Below are positions 1 through 12,293 of a DNA stretch of 64,000 bases, piece after piece (the first letter of the stretch is position 1; each line of letters opens with the position of its first letter). The notes under the pieces are model-generated. The model was given only the letters and a program-made list of their open reading frames with translations, was not told the DNA's origin and ran no database searches. The position numbers were made by a program, and so were the translations under genes. Origin of the DNA: Platerodrilus igneus (lineage: Eukaryota > Arthropoda > Insecta > Coleoptera > Lycidae); NCBI GenBank assembly GCA_036346225.1, contig JARFIW010001670.1, positions 6,014,001 to 6,078,000 of the forward strand, read 5' to 3'.

Positions 1-175
1 CTCACACGGCTGTGAGAACTTGCAGATCTCATGTCTGCGTTTCTCTTTATTGTACACTTTATTACAATGTAACAACTTAATTCTAAGTAACTGCGGTATG
101 TTGACCGCCTGTGACCTGCCACCTGCAGTATCACTGCCCTCACGGATGCAAAGCTGCATTCCGTTCTCATGAACT
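1..175 (-). mobile_element. Partial LTR, minus strand, related to the LTRs near 52 and 56 kb
   Basis: Read on the minus strand, this stretch aligns through most of its length with the 5' half of the LTRs at 52.09-52.52 and 55.90-56.34 kb. Shared blocks in order are the AGTT..TGAGAACGG start (166-175), a GTGATACTGCAGGTG block (about 118-133), an AATTAAG block, the AATAAAG polyadenylation-like block (near 46) and a CTGCAGAC-like block. It is clearly more diverged than the two downstream LTRs are from each other, so it belongs to an older copy or a sister family. The window edge cuts it, so whether it is a solo LTR or part of a full element cannot be told. Confidence 0.7.
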
Positions 176-178
176 GTC

Positions 179-198
179 GATAACCTCTCTGGGTTATC
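179..198. repeat. Short perfect stem-loop
   Basis: GATAACC and GGTTATC form a 7-bp perfect inverted repeat around a 6-nt loop, immediately outside the apparent start of the minus-strand LTR at 1-175. No function can be assigned. Confidence 0.5.
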
Positions 199-708
199 CT
201 TGTGTTACAATGTTGCATTGAACTTATACTTTTACTTAATAATTTCTAATAATTCATATTAGATTCAATACATCAATATATATATATAGGTAATTGGGGG
301 ATACATAACTCGCGTTAGTATTTGATTATATTGAGACTTATTGCTATATGTACATAAAGTCGATGCCCAAATCACTTGTATAGTGTTTTTAGGTCTTAGC
401 TGATGGTTCGTCGTATTCAGTAATTTTTGCTTTATCCTTAATGCCTCAGCAGCGTAATCACTGGCAGGCTTCAGCGGTATCGCCACCGGTAGTTCCAGGG
501 ATTGTCGATTAGGTGTGGTTGTCTTGTTTTTGTTGTATTCATTGTGTGTTTAGAGCCTGTTCAGGTTGTGAATGGTTTTGGTTGTTCTCTGTGTTAGTAA
601 GTTCATATGTGGGAATATGTCTTTGTTCCATATGATGTCCTTCAACGTCTTCCTTCTTTGTAGGTTGTTGTTGATTCTGTCACGTTCTTGTTGTGTGTTG
701 TTTGGGTT

Positions 709-3700
709 CTATGGGTCTAGTAGGTCCCGACATTTCAACACTATATGTTCAGGTGTACATATTGCTTCGCATGTACACATGTTTGTATCCGTTATTTTGA
801 ATCTGTATTTGTATGTGGGGTAGGGTCCTTGCCCTGTTAAGAAGTGTATTAACCTCTGACTCGGTATGAATGGTTTTTCTTGATCCATGTGGCTATATTT
901 CGTATGAATTCGTAAGTTCTTCTTCCTTTCGTTGATTGGTTCCATCTTTCTTGCCTTAAAGCGATGATAGCGTCTCTTGTTTTTTAGAGTGTGCCTCCGT
1001 TCGCAATATTTCTTGTACTTTGGTGGCGTCCCTTTTCCGCAGCCAACATGTAACTGCCCGTTCTTTAACCACGAGGTTGAGTGGAATTATGCCTAATGAT
1101 ACGGTTAACGTTTCATGCGACGTTATTCGGTACGCACCTGTAAGCCGTATCATGAGTCCTGTTTGTGCAGAATGGATGCACTGCTTGGGTTTCGCTAGTT
1201 CCACCAGATGTGACCACGCGTTTGTCGCGCATGTGATTATAGACGTCATTACATTGTAGATGTAGAATTTGATGCAGTCGAGTGAAATTCTATAATCCCT
1301 CTGAACTAAGCTGGCGATACTTTGCATTAAATTATTTTTCGTTTAGGCAGGTTGTTTTAATGTGTTGGTCGTAATTCTGCTTTTCATCCAGAAGTTCGCC
1401 AAATATTTTGTGTTGGGCGATCTTTAACGCTTTGATTGTGCAGTCTTATGATGGGGTTCCTCGAGAGTTTGCCTTATCATCATGTAGGTTGCTTTTGCTT
1501 ATTTTTGCTTATTTTATTTAATATGGGTGTCGCTTTTGGATCTATCTCTGCTCTCGAGTTTCACTCCGCTATGACCATGGCGTTATCCGCGTGTGCTACG
1601 ACTGACATCGTCTTAGCCTTGTCTTTAAGGATACTCAAGAATTTGTCCACGAGTATATTCCAAAATTGGCGACTACAGGCGGACCCCTGTGGGCAACTTG
1701 TAGTTACCTTCTTAGTAATAGTTTCCGCTCCTGGCAGTGTTACGTATCTGTCCTGGCAGTAATTTCTAAAACTGCGGTACAGTTGCTTGGGGCAGTTTAA
1801 CTCCTAAGGTCTTTGAAATAAGGCTGGCCACTAGAAGATGAGGCCCCTTCTATGTCTACCATTACTGCCACGACGTACTTACTTTCCGATCTTTTGGAAG
1901 TCTATAGCACGTAATTGATAGCATTTTCGGTTGATTTTACCTCTCTAAACCCATACTGGTATTTGTTTTTGTTCTGCGTTTTTAAGTGGTCCTGCATTTT
2001 ATTGTATAATAACCGAGAAGGCATATCGGACGGTAAAATCCTGGCAGGGATCAGTGTTTGTTCTATCCTTTGGGTATTATTATTAAATTTGCTCTTCTCC
2101 AGGTTGTCAGAAACTTGGTCTGCTTTAGACTCTCGTTGTACAGTCCCTGAAGGGTTGAGACTAATTTTGTAGATAGTGATTTTATTACCTCTGTCTGGAT
2201 GTTGTCTGAATCGGAGGCTTTTTCGTTTCCGTATCTGTTCATCGCGTGGAGTACTTCCGCCTCTGTGAAGGGGGTGAGTGTTTCTCTTGGCCATTTAACG
2301 GTTTGTTACTAATTCCGTTTTGTCTAATCATTCTTTCTCTTTCTCTGTTGTTCTTTCGTGTTCTTTCCTGGTGTGTCGTCTGGTACAAGATTTTGCATCA
2401 GTAGACTAGCGGTCTCAAGCCAGTCTGTGGTTATTTCTTTCCATTTGTAGTATAGAGAAGACGGTTGGTGGTTTGATCTTCTCTCTTATTATCTTATATG
2501 GCACATCCCAGACGTCTCTCTGCAGATGACTTTCTACGAATGCTCACTATGTTTCTTGTATTAGCTTGCCCCAGTTTTTTCGTATGTTTCTTTTATCTCC
2601 CGATATAAGCTAGATAAAGTAGTCTCTCGTTGTGAGAGACTGTTGGTAGATTTTACTAGCCGTTCTAGTTTTTCATTTAAGTTGCGTAAGTGCTTCCGTC
2701 CATTTGGTTTTTCTGGATTTAGGGTTGTTCTTGTTGAGGGGTATTGATTGATCAATAGCTCTAATACTGTTACAGGTTAATTGTTTTGCGCATACATTTA
2801 CGTTCTCCCTCGTTTGGATCGGCGACATGAGCCCTAATGTTTTTCGGAGCACGTTCCATTTCGCTTTCATAATGTTGTATTTTTTATTATGTGGGTGTAT
2901 GTTTTCTCCGAGTGTTTGGTAGGTTTGTTCGTTGCAATAAAACGTGATTAAGTTGTGGTCGCTTTGTGTTAGCTTAAAGTGAACTTTACAGTTTGATACG
3001 GTGTTAAAGGCTACGCAGTTTTTTAGTGTTATGTCGATGTTGCTTTTGTCCCGGCACGGTTATGAAACGTGGGAGCATTATTTGGTTAATCCATAATTTC
3101 TAGGTTTAACACGAGAATTAGATTTTCAACAATTTCGCCGCTTTCATTTGTAACGTCGTTGAACCAGACAGTCGATTTGGGATTAACATCTGCCATATAA
3201 TGGTGAGTTTGTTTACGTGGGATCTAAAATGTTTTCTACATTCTTGACGTACACTTCGGGTTGGTCCCTAAATTGAAAGTAGCTTGTAGTCATAATTGTT
3301 GGTTTTAGTGACTGTGCTAGCTACTTCAATGCATACGCAGTGTTCGTTGCAGAATCTGTAAATTTGTGTTATTGTGTGATCTTTGTTTAAAACAACTGCC
3401 GTTGCCATAGGTTTTCTCCACTGTGTAACTCTGGCAGCTGCGGGCATGCCTGGAACTCTTCCGCGACTTACCAGCGGTTCTTGTATGAAGAGCAAGTCCA
3501 GTTTTAATTTTTCTGCCATTTTCCTAACTTCCATCATCACTATCGCGCTCCTCATTCCGTTTAACGCGCAAATTTTTAAGGTTTTGTTTAGATTTGAGTT
3601 TTTCTTTTGAAACATTGGTGTGTATGTTGCATTTTGGTCATTTCTTCGTATGGTCGAACGCGACTCGTTCGCGTATAGTTGGGAACTGCTTGTAGAGCGA

Positions 3701-3732
3701 GCCCAGATCCAGAGTCTTCTTCCGTCGGTCAA
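709..3732 (-). pseudogene. LINE ORF2 remnant: endonuclease and reverse transcriptase
   Basis: The endonuclease N-terminus is at 3,732-3,268 (CALNGMRSA.., LLFIQEP: the conserved N and E positions). A charged linker lies at 2,870-2,561. The RT fingers region is at 2,294-1,902 and contains QYGFREVKSTENAIN, equivalent to the usual QFGFRPGRSTxDAI. The catalytic YADD position reads H-A-D-N at 1,582-1,593, so the active site is lost. The thumb and following region is at 1,327-956 (LTGAYRITSHETL). The C-terminal C-x-C...H...C motif typical of R1-type ORF2 (LTGQGPYPTYKYRF, then CTCEAICTPEHIVLKC) is at 945-709. Several frameshifts separate these blocks. Confidence 0.75.
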
Positions 3733-6048
3733 ACACCCGCTGTGCTAGTTGCACAAACTCGTTCATGTCCGTTGGTAGTGCATTGTGTTTAAGTTGGATT
3801 GGGTCTACAGCCTCCGGCACGGGAAAACTGATTTTTCGGCGGTTTGGGTGTCCTGTTCTTACAATATGCTTTAGTGAGAGAGTTATTATTTAGGCGTTCT
3901 TTATTTTTGCTAGTTGCATGCTGAGCTCGATGCCCACGTAGTTCGGTCTGGGTGCTCATGGTTTTGAGCGTGGACTTGTCAGCACATATCGGCTGTTTCG
4001 GGTTATATTTTGCTTTATCGGTTGTATCGATTTCAATATCATTGGTCTTCTTCTCCACGGAACCCACTCTGTAAGTGCGTTAAAAATAGCTTTTGTATTT
4101 TTCTAATGAATTGTAGTTTTGTATTTGTGGTTTGTGTAGTACTGCGTATGTGTAGTTTGTTGTCGTGTAGCGTTTGTGTTCACGCGCGGGGGGGTCTTAT
4201 AAATTTATATATCAACTTACCTCCGCGGTTTTTTGTTATTCTAAGCTGCAGTTCCTATTCTTTCAACTAAGTGGACTGTATGCGAAATTTAGTCCGTGTT
4301 ACGTTGCACTTGCACTATGTTCTTTAGGGGTTTATCGATAAAGTCCGCGGCACTTGACTAACTTACGTTACCGAACGAAAAACCGACGACTGTTTTGCTT
4401 CGATATCCATAAGAGAGTGTTTGTCCACTACTCTTAGTTTAACTTATTTACACATGCACAAGGAATTTTTACGGTAGGATATAAGGGAACAAGGGATGGC
4501 AGTTTTACTACTAGATTTATAACTACATATTTACGACTTAAAATTAAACACGACAACGTGCGACAAAGAGACCGAACAGTTTGTGTTGTTGTGTTTTGTT
4601 TTTGGGGTTTGGGTGTTACTTGTTTTTGGTTTTTTTCTTTGTAGTGCTGTGTTTTTTCATGTCTCTTTCGATTTGTTACAGTGGTTTGTGTTTTTTTTTA
4701 TGTGTAGGGTGTGTGTGTTGTCCAGTGGTTACAAATCGCTGCATCACGCACGTTTTGTGTTGAATTACAATATTCTTGCGTTTGTTTATTGTCCATTATC
4801 ATTTTTTTGTATTATTCGGCCCCACAACAATCTGTATGTTGGGCAATCTTTTGGATTTGCTGTGCATTTTTTTATCACGTTTTGTACACGGGATGCAGAT
4901 GCTCGGTTGAGCAGATTTGGGACTGTCGGTTTTTTCGTGTTGTGCATCCTCTACTCCACAGTGGCTTCACGTGTCCTTGTATTTTGAACAATGTTTAGTA
5001 ACGTACCCTAGTTCTTAACACCTTTACCATTATGTAGTTTTTAATTGTTAGGTTCCTGTATTTTAGGTAAAGTTTTTCTGTAGCAGTTAGCGCATTTCTG
5101 AGTTTACCATTGACGGTAGCGACGTGATTTACCGCTGCCTTTCCTATACGGCCAGTTTTAAAGACTAGGTTGAATTCACCATCAAATTCCGTTTCTTGGT
5201 ATTTCTGCTCTAAATTTTGCTGGAAGATCACCTCCTTGATTTCATCTTTCTTTAGATATGTCGGTACGTTGTACACTATGAGTAGTGGTTTGCGCTTTCG
5301 TGGCTTTTGGCATCTTAGGTGTTCGGTTAACTTTGGGTGATTTATTAGTTTTCTGATTTATAATCGTTCTCAGTTTTGACTTATATGATGGTATTTGTGG
5401 TCCAGATGTTTCTGATTTTGATTTTGTCGTGGACGGGGTTTATGGTTTTTGTAAATATGTCCAGTATTGGTTTGACGTTTTTTCCTTTTTTGGATGTTAT
5501 AAAGTGGGTACTTGTCTGGTTTGTTATATTTTTAGTTATGTGATCATTCTTTGTCGATTGGTTGGATTTGACCATATCTGCGAATGTTATAGTTGGGCAT
5601 GTTTTATTGGATATTTTGTTTTTGTTAGTTCAATTTTTGTTTGTAATAGTTGAGATTAAAGCTAGGTGTTTTGTATCTCAAGCAGTTTATGTTCTTCAAC
5701 CAATTTTGCCTGCGCGAAAACACATTTGGCAACCTTTTCTCTTAACACTTTTCTATGTCTTACCTTCAATCTGTTAGTCGGATCTAGTTCAACATCAATG
5801 TAATGTATCAAATCAAGGTAAAGTTTGTGTACTGAATTGTCAATTGAAATTTCGGTTTCAAACTTCCCCTCTTCCGGGCTTAATTGACGTTGCCTTTTGC
5901 TTCTGGCATTAGTTTCTGAGGGTTGGGGGGTTAGTACAATGGAAGCTTCTCTTAGGTGGTATTCCTGGGATGAGTTCGGGATGTAACAATTTTTATTCAA
6001 TGTTACTGTTCTTTCCGTCGTGCTCTGCGGGGAGCGTTCTACCGGCAT
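3638..6048 (-). pseudogene. LINE ORF1 remnant (gag-like, zinc knuckles)
   Basis: The remnant is broken over several frames. An N-terminal piece (6,048-5,662) starts at an ATG and is polar. Pieces at 5,575-5,381 and 5,276-4,995 follow; the second resembles the RRM-like region before the knuckles. Right after it, at about 5,000-4,870, a frame shows Cys/His clusters (HCGVEDAQHEK, CIPCTKRDKKMH) typical of the CCHC knuckles of R1/Jockey-type ORF1 proteins. At least one knuckle cysteine is lost and a stop interrupts the first knuckle. The C-terminal part is at 4,067-3,789 and 3,820-3,638. The protein would coat LINE RNA in the RNP. Stops and shifts rule out a working product. Confidence 0.65.
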
Positions 6049-6060
6049 TATGTTTGTATG

Positions 6061-7495
6061 TTTAGAGTTGTGTGTTTATACCGCACATTGAGTAAAATTA
6101 CCAAGGGTTCACAGCAGGTCATAAGGTAATTCAAAACGCACTATACTTAGTTTAATTATTTCCAATCCCAGAAAATTTCGGCAATTGACCAATCTAAATT
6201 AGTTTATATGAATAGATTAAAATAATATGGCTTATATTTGAATGATAGTGTAACTTAAACCAATATCGAGTTCAAGTTTATTTTTCTTTCAAAATCCCTG
6301 ACCTTGTAATGGAATGCACTGTCCTCAATTACCTAGTTATCATTGTTTTAATATTACAGCAGTTTTGTAACTTTATACAATCAAATATTTTATTTAAAAG
6401 AATGCAATGCAAAACGATTTTGTTTGTTTTCGAAATTAACGTTATATTAATTTCGAAAGCCTGATATGCGGCCCCAAAATAACCCAGATTTTGAGTCGAA
6501 ACGCCCGAAAAGAAACTGTTCAAAAGCACTTATCAAAATCAAAATTTTTAATCTGAAATAGATGTTGATGTAGTTTATCTACTACTTCGACGGCACACTT
6601 TCCGTATTCGCGGCAAAAGCAATGTTTTTTTCAAATAAAGTTACTTTACGCACTTAAAAAGTTTACTGCGGTTTAATTATTCCCGTTTTATTGGTATTGT
6701 CAAAACTTAGCAATTTAGGACCCTCTAACCCTTCCACAACAAGAAGAATCAGTCCCCTAACGTCGTAATGAGTCACTGAAAATGTCCCGATTTAATTCGC
6801 ACAATTTTCCCAAAATTAGTATGTCCACTAATAGCTGATCTTTAAAAGACTACAATCAAAAGTTCAACAGCGTCAATCACTTACGTTTGTCCCACTTTGC
6901 AGATTTGATGTTGTTGGCCACTCTGGCACTAAATTAATATACTTTTAAAAATTATTTATTTTCCAAAATATTGTTGAAGGTTATTGAAACTTTGATTTTA
7001 AAAATTCTAATTAAGAACAATTACACTTGTAAAATAGTTTTTAATATAGTATTTAACAGGAGCTTCCATGGTATACGTTTGAACAGTTAAGACATCGTAG
7101 CAATGTCAATAGAAGTTAAGTATAAGGTAAATTTATTTCCATTTATTTATAAACTATATAAAAATTAGGTTATTGTAAAAAAATACCCACTCACCCCAGT
7201 GTTGAAGTCGTATTTAATAAAGGTTTTAATTTTAAGAACCTCTTTAATTATGACAAAACTTAATAAGAATTTTAAAGATATTTTAGGGAAAGGTAAAGTA
7301 TAATGGTATAAATTTAGGAAACCATAAGCAAAGCAAACTTTTGCGGAATAACCCTCTTTCGTATAAGGATAATATCGAAAGGAATGCTGAGACAAGACGG
7401 TGTGGCGCCCCTTAATTATGACAATAGAAAAAACTTTTAATATAAGTGAATAGTGTAATGTGGTTTTGCATTTCAGTCATGTTATTATTTCTATT
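6061..7495. other. AT-rich stretch, nothing recognised
   Basis: No coding similarity, RNA gene, terminal repeats or tandem repeat was seen. Short open frames here lack any recognisable motif. Confidence 0.5.
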
Positions 7496-7499
7496 CTAT

Positions 7500-10030
7500 A
7501 GAATACTAGAACAGGCAGAATGACTTGCGTGTTTCAGTGAGCTAAAATGTCGAACTATAGGTTTAATTAAATTAATGGTGTCTTTCGTAATGGATCAGAC
7601 ACAGGCACGTCTTCAAAGAGGGCACTATATTTGATATTCCAATGCTCCACCCGAAAGCACTATATTGACCAGGAAGCGAGTTTCTTTATTTTCTGAAATT
7701 TTGAATTTTGCTGAACCCTTGCTGTTCTAAGCAAGGCAGGGTTTTTCAACGTGCGTGACAAGATTCACACATGGGACCTTCATTTTACCTTTTGTCCAAA
7801 CGAGGGAGAATTTTTGTGAAAAACGCTTGCCTAACATTCAAGCGGACCGTGTCGGGCATCGAAACCAGGACATTGGGCATATTAGTCACACGCATACCAA
7901 CCACGCCACGAGCCTCCTTCCCGATAGAGAATAACAGCTCTTTCGGTATTTAGAGTGACAAAGACCTTGGGGAGTTGGTATGGCATGTTAAGACACACTA
8001 CAGCGATGTGAAAGGCAGCGAGAAACAACCACATTACCTCCCAAGTACATAGCGTACTGAAAATATTTTTAATGTTAGTGATGGCATCCTATGGGGTAAA
8101 AGATTCTGTAGTTAAAATAGTCTCCCATTCGGATCTCCAAAAAGGGACTACTTTGGAAGATGTGATCTGAAAGTTTGAAAGAAGAACAGGAAACATTTTG
8201 CGAGTCGGAACGTAGAATGTCAGAAACGCGAAACAAGTAGGTAAACTAGAGACTCTGAAAATTGAAATGATAGGTTAGCATTAGACATAGGAGCGATTAG
8301 TAAAGTTCGGCGGTCAGGGTCAGAGAATATTTGGAAGGTAGACTTTAGGGTAATACATACATACATAAGGCGCCTGGTATAAATAAGGTGCAAGAAAAAA
8401 CTCTAAATGCTGCAGGACAAGCAGTAACCAAACGTCTCTTTCAAATTGTAAGTTACATGTATGAAGCAGTCGAAATACCAAAAGATTTCAAACGTAACAC
8501 CATAATCACTATATCAAAAAAGAAAGGTGCGGGTAGATGTGAAAATTTTCGAACAATAAGTTAGACAGCATACGTTTCAAAAATATTAATTAGAATTGTA
8601 CAAATAGAAACGAAAAAACGGGTTGAAGAAATACTAAGAGAAGATCAATTTGGGTTTAGACGAAACAGAGGAACACGGAAGGCTAATTTAGCTATAAGGC
8701 GATAATGGAGGAAGCAATAGAAAAAAAGAGAAGGCGTGTTTATAGAGTTTGTAGATCCGGAAAAAAACATATGATAATGTAAAATAGGAAAAAAATGTTC
8801 AAATACTAAAAAAAATTGAAATGAGTTATAGGGATAGTCGAATAATACATAGCTTATATAAAGAGCAAACAGCTGTAATAGAAATAAACCAGGAAAAGGG
8901 AACGATAGAGATGTGTCCTATCTCCATTAATTTTTAACTTGTATTTCGAAGAAGCAATGAATACTGTCGAATGCAGAAAGACATTTGGAATTATATGCTG
9001 GGATAAACGATTAATATGCTTAGATTTGCAGATGATAGTGGTATTAGCATTTAACAAGGAAGACATAGAAGTAGCTTTTAATGAAATGAAGACAGTAGTA
9101 ATAGGAAAATACAGTATAAAAGTTAATAAAAATAAAACTAAAATATTAGCATGTAAATGAAGTGCATATAAGTCAAAAATAAGAATACAAATAGGAAACG
9201 AAAACTAACAAGAGGTTAAAGATTTCTGTTACCTAGTAAGTCAAGCAAGATGGAAATAGTGGAAAAGAAATAAAACAAGGTTGTGCAAATGGCTGTGCTG
9301 CATTTAACATGAAAAAGCAACTACTATATTCAAAGACAACAAACATAGAAACACGGAAAGAATTAATGAAAACATATGTGTGGAGCACAGCACTGTACGA
9401 CTGCAAAACGTGGACAGTAAGAGAAGTGGACAGGAAAAAAGTTAGATGCCTTTGGAATGTGCTGCTACAGATCTATGATGGATATCATAGACAGACAAAG
9501 TTAAGAACCAAAAGGTTCTAGAAATGGTAAGGGAAGAAAGAAATATGTTGAAAAACAGGAAAAAATAGGAGAGATAAGATGATAGGACACATACTAAGGC
9601 ATGAGGTAATAGTGTGAAATATATTAGAAGCAGAGAAAGGAAAATGAGGTAGAGGTAGACCTAGATTAGACTATTGCGCACAGATATTGAAAGATATAGC
9701 CTGTGAGAATTTTAGGAAAATGTGTAGGTTAACTCAGAATAGAAATCAAGGAAGGTACGCGCGTCCAACAAGTCCTAGTAAGGAAATCTAATGAGGAAAA
9801 AAGTAACTGTATTTAAACCTGATGATTACTGTGAACAACTACAGGTGTTGGTTTTGAAATATGCTCAACAAATGTTGGTTGTGCGAAAGGAGTAATCGGA
9901 AAACTATATTTTCGGCAAGTGTCTAAGTAGTGAGGGATCTTGAAAACGGTTAGGTTCCTTAACCTTCTTCACGTACCATTGAATATTGGTAAAATACAGT
10001 ATATTTTTAGAATCAATAGAAGGAGATAAA
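7500..10030 (+). mobile_element. RTE-1 LINE copy A (decayed)
   Basis: This is a plus-strand relative of the copies at 25.2 and 38.7 kb. The 5' leader begins near 7,503 (CTAGAACAGGCAGAATGAC), is interrupted by the SINE at about 7,560-7,917, and resumes near 7,930. Endonuclease remains (8,060-8,360) are joined directly to the RT (about 8,365), so the second half of the endonuclease and the linker are deleted. The RT retains the QFGFRRNRGT block and an RFADD active-site block (about 9,020) spread over different frames. The C-terminal region (9,300-9,790) keeps motifs such as ALYDCKTW. About 9,795-10,030 is the family's 3' untranslated module, also found near 35.1-35.3, 35.5-35.7 and 40.4-40.6 kb. 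RTE elements copy themselves by target-primed reverse transcription; this copy cannot. Confidence 0.75.
7560..7917 (-). mobile_element. Probable tRNA-derived SINE
   Basis: On the minus strand, from about 7,915, the sequence has a tRNA-like head. An A-box-like TGGCGTGGTTGG is followed, about 40 nt later, by a B-box-like GGTTTCGATGCC. These are the two internal RNA polymerase III promoter blocks. Downstream lies an AT-rich body without coding potential. It sits inside the 5' leader of RTE-1 copy A, which is interrupted at this point relative to the other copies. The tail end (about 7,560) is only estimated. There is no second copy in this window to fix its limits. Confidence 0.45.
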
Positions 10031-10515
10031 TGCGAAAGATATAAAATTAAAAAAAGATTACCACAGGCCGTAGTGTTATTAACAAGAAAAAGTAGTTGCT
10101 ATGTTTGAAGACAACAAGCATAAAAACAGGAAAAATAATTGCTGAAAGCAAAGTAGGCGAAAGATAGGGGCCTTTGAAATGTGGTGCTACAGTCGTAAGA
10201 CTAAGATATGATGGATAAACAAAATTAAGAACAAAGAGGTACTAGAAATGGTAGGGGAAGAAAGAAATAAGTGGACATCATTAAAAAATGGGAGAGATAG
10301 GATGATAAGACATATACTAAAGAACGAGAGAATAGCGTAACATATGTTAGAAAGCAGAGAAAAGAAAAAGGACAGGTCGTGGTGGACCTAGATTAAACTA
10401 TTGCACACATATAGCGAAAGATGATGGTTGTAGATATTTCAGAGAAATGTGTAGGTTAGTTCAGAATACAAAACAATGGAGCTACGCGTCCAACCATAGG
10501 ACTGTAAACGTTATG
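10030..10515 (+). mobile_element. RTE-1 3'-end module following copy A head to tail
   Basis: This is a second copy of the RTE-1 RT C-terminal region and 3' end, directly after the 3' untranslated module of copy A. It starts at the codons equivalent to KDIKQR (GATATAAAATTAAAA) and runs through the blocks seen at 9,309-9,790, for example ACAAGAAAAAGTAG near 10,082 and GTCCAACCATAGGACTG near 10,490. It is not translatable because of frameshifts. The same arrangement occurs at 34.67-35.13 and 39.91-40.38 kb. Confidence 0.7.
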
Positions 10516-12206
10516 ATTATTTTTATAATTTCTTCCATAGGAACCCACTCCTGCACAAATGTCGTTAGCCGGTGTACACTTAAAATTGTTGCGGAAAACC
10601 CGCCGCTTCCGGGCCAATCTAAATTTATAACGTACATCTCACTTTACTTGTAACAACCATTTCTAATTTAATGTACAATGGGCTTTATATACGAGCTTTT
10701 TGTGCAAGAATTGATGGGAATATATATCGACACAAATTGACAAAAAAGGGAGAATGCGATACGCTCCGATACGCTAAGTCACAAGTTAAACAAGTTCTTT
10801 CTTACTTTGAATCAAAAGAAAACAAAATTTTATAGAATTTTAAAACAATATAATATGTTTTATGCGTAATCATAAATAAGTAAATAATTATTACAATTTT
10901 CGTTAAATTTATTAATTATTAATATTTTGTCTTAAATTAAATTATGAAAATGAAACATGCATCATTGCCAAGAGGCTATGTGTTATAAGTTGAATATGTC
11001 GCCTGTGTGCACTGCTGGCTTTGCATACATGCCTACGGAGACCCTGGATGTCACAGCTCTTGAGTAATTTAATTGTATTTTATATCTAGCTACCAAATGT
11101 AATTAATCCTAGAATAGCATTTTAGCGCAATTTTTAAATGTATATTTAATATAAGCCTGAAGATTTTGTCTATTCTTACAAAAAGACTATGCACTAAATA
11201 GTCCAAGCTTTGATGGATGTTCTTTTAATTCTATCTCTAAATTCGAGCATTTCCTACACTGAATATAAATAGGGGTGGTCCCTTTTTCGGTAAACGGACA
11301 ACATTAAACGCTTTGTTAAAATTAAGTAAAAGTAGCCGCCTGTTAAGAACTTGAGTTACAAAAACTAGTAAACAAGGCGATTACTTTCTGCGAAATGGCG
11401 GAAGTTTTTGTGCCAGCAATCCAATTATAGTTTGAGCCAGCTTTACTTAGACCTCCCATGTAACGATCTCTTCCATAACTTTTATTATCACCTTTTAAAG
11501 GAATTGTTGGCACTTTATTGGAAATGGCTTAAATCCTAGCAATCCTGTTACCGCAGGGTATTTATTTTATACTGTTTGGTATAAAAATTACCTTGCTTTA
11601 TATTTTGAAAATAGAAGTGTCTTGGAAATTTCGGTTTATGTGTCTTTACATACTTGGATTAAAGCATGTTAACGATAAAGGTTTCATCAATTTCAACTAT
11701 TTGTAGTGGTATGTATAATATTATATCCGAATAGATTATAGTCGGACATACTGCGTGATCCATTAAGAATGAAGAATCGCTAAAGTAGATATACTAGACA
11801 CCATAACATTACGATTTAACCCAACATACCAATGTTACTGGTTTAAGGGACACAGGGTATTCAAGGTTGAAAATTTATATTGGAATTTCTAAATAATTTT
11901 GAAAGTTTTAATAGGATTTATTCAAAAGATTACACTTTTGTGTTTTTGGTATGAGAATTCAGAATCTGAAGCTTACTTTCACATTGCTCATAGGGGGTAC
12001 TAGTTATATCCTGTTTCTACACTAAATCGAAACATAATTCTTTTGTCTATTGTGCTACAGTTGAAATAAATTAAAAATACGGAAGGTGGTTCTATTTTAC
12101 ACAAAACTACTTTGTTTAATTTATGTAACTGATGGTTTTCGAGGTTTAAACCAATAGTATAGCAAAGTCACCACGATACCAAAAAAACAGGTTTTCTTAT
12201 AGGATT
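10516..12206. other. AT-rich stretch, nothing recognised
   Basis: No coding similarity, terminal repeats or RNA gene was seen over about 1.7 kb. Confidence 0.5.
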
Positions 12207-12285
12207 TAGCATGGAAAATTCTAAGGTCCAAAAAGACAATTTTTGCCAGATACAAAGGTCATGCACCCTATGTGATCCAACATAT
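12207..12285 (+). repeat. Direct repeat flanking the fold-back element (left copy)
   Basis: The block with AATTCTAAGGTCCAAAAAGA and the following CAATTTTTG..AAAGGTCATGCACCC matches 14,348-14,425 in the same orientation, with about one difference per ten bases. The fold-back element at 12,294-14,187 lies between the two copies. Confidence 0.7.
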
Positions 12286-12293
12286 ATCGTACA

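Larger units (their letters stand above)
260..6060 (-). mobile_element. Decayed R1-like non-LTR retrotransposon (LINE)
   Basis: One LINE copy running right to left. ORF1 remains lie at about 6,048-3,640, followed by ORF2 remains with an apurinic-type endonuclease (about 3,730-3,270), a linker (2,870-2,560), reverse transcriptase (about 2,300-1,000) and a C-terminal Cys/His motif (about 900-710). The order, the ORF1 nucleic-acid-binding knuckles and the absence of a recognisable RNase H fit the R1/Jockey-like group. Many stops and frameshifts show it is dead. The outer limits are approximate: no poly(A) tail or target-site duplication was identified. Confidence 0.75.

Noticed and set aside
572..2172. 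Several plus-strand frames with hydrophobic composition
   Set aside because: They overlap, antisense, the LINE ORF2 blocks, which have clear RT motifs.
4581..4998. Cys/Phe-rich plus-strand frames resembling membrane proteins
   Set aside because: They are antisense to the LINE ORF1 region with its Cys/His knuckles; the composition comes from AT-rich minus-strand coding.
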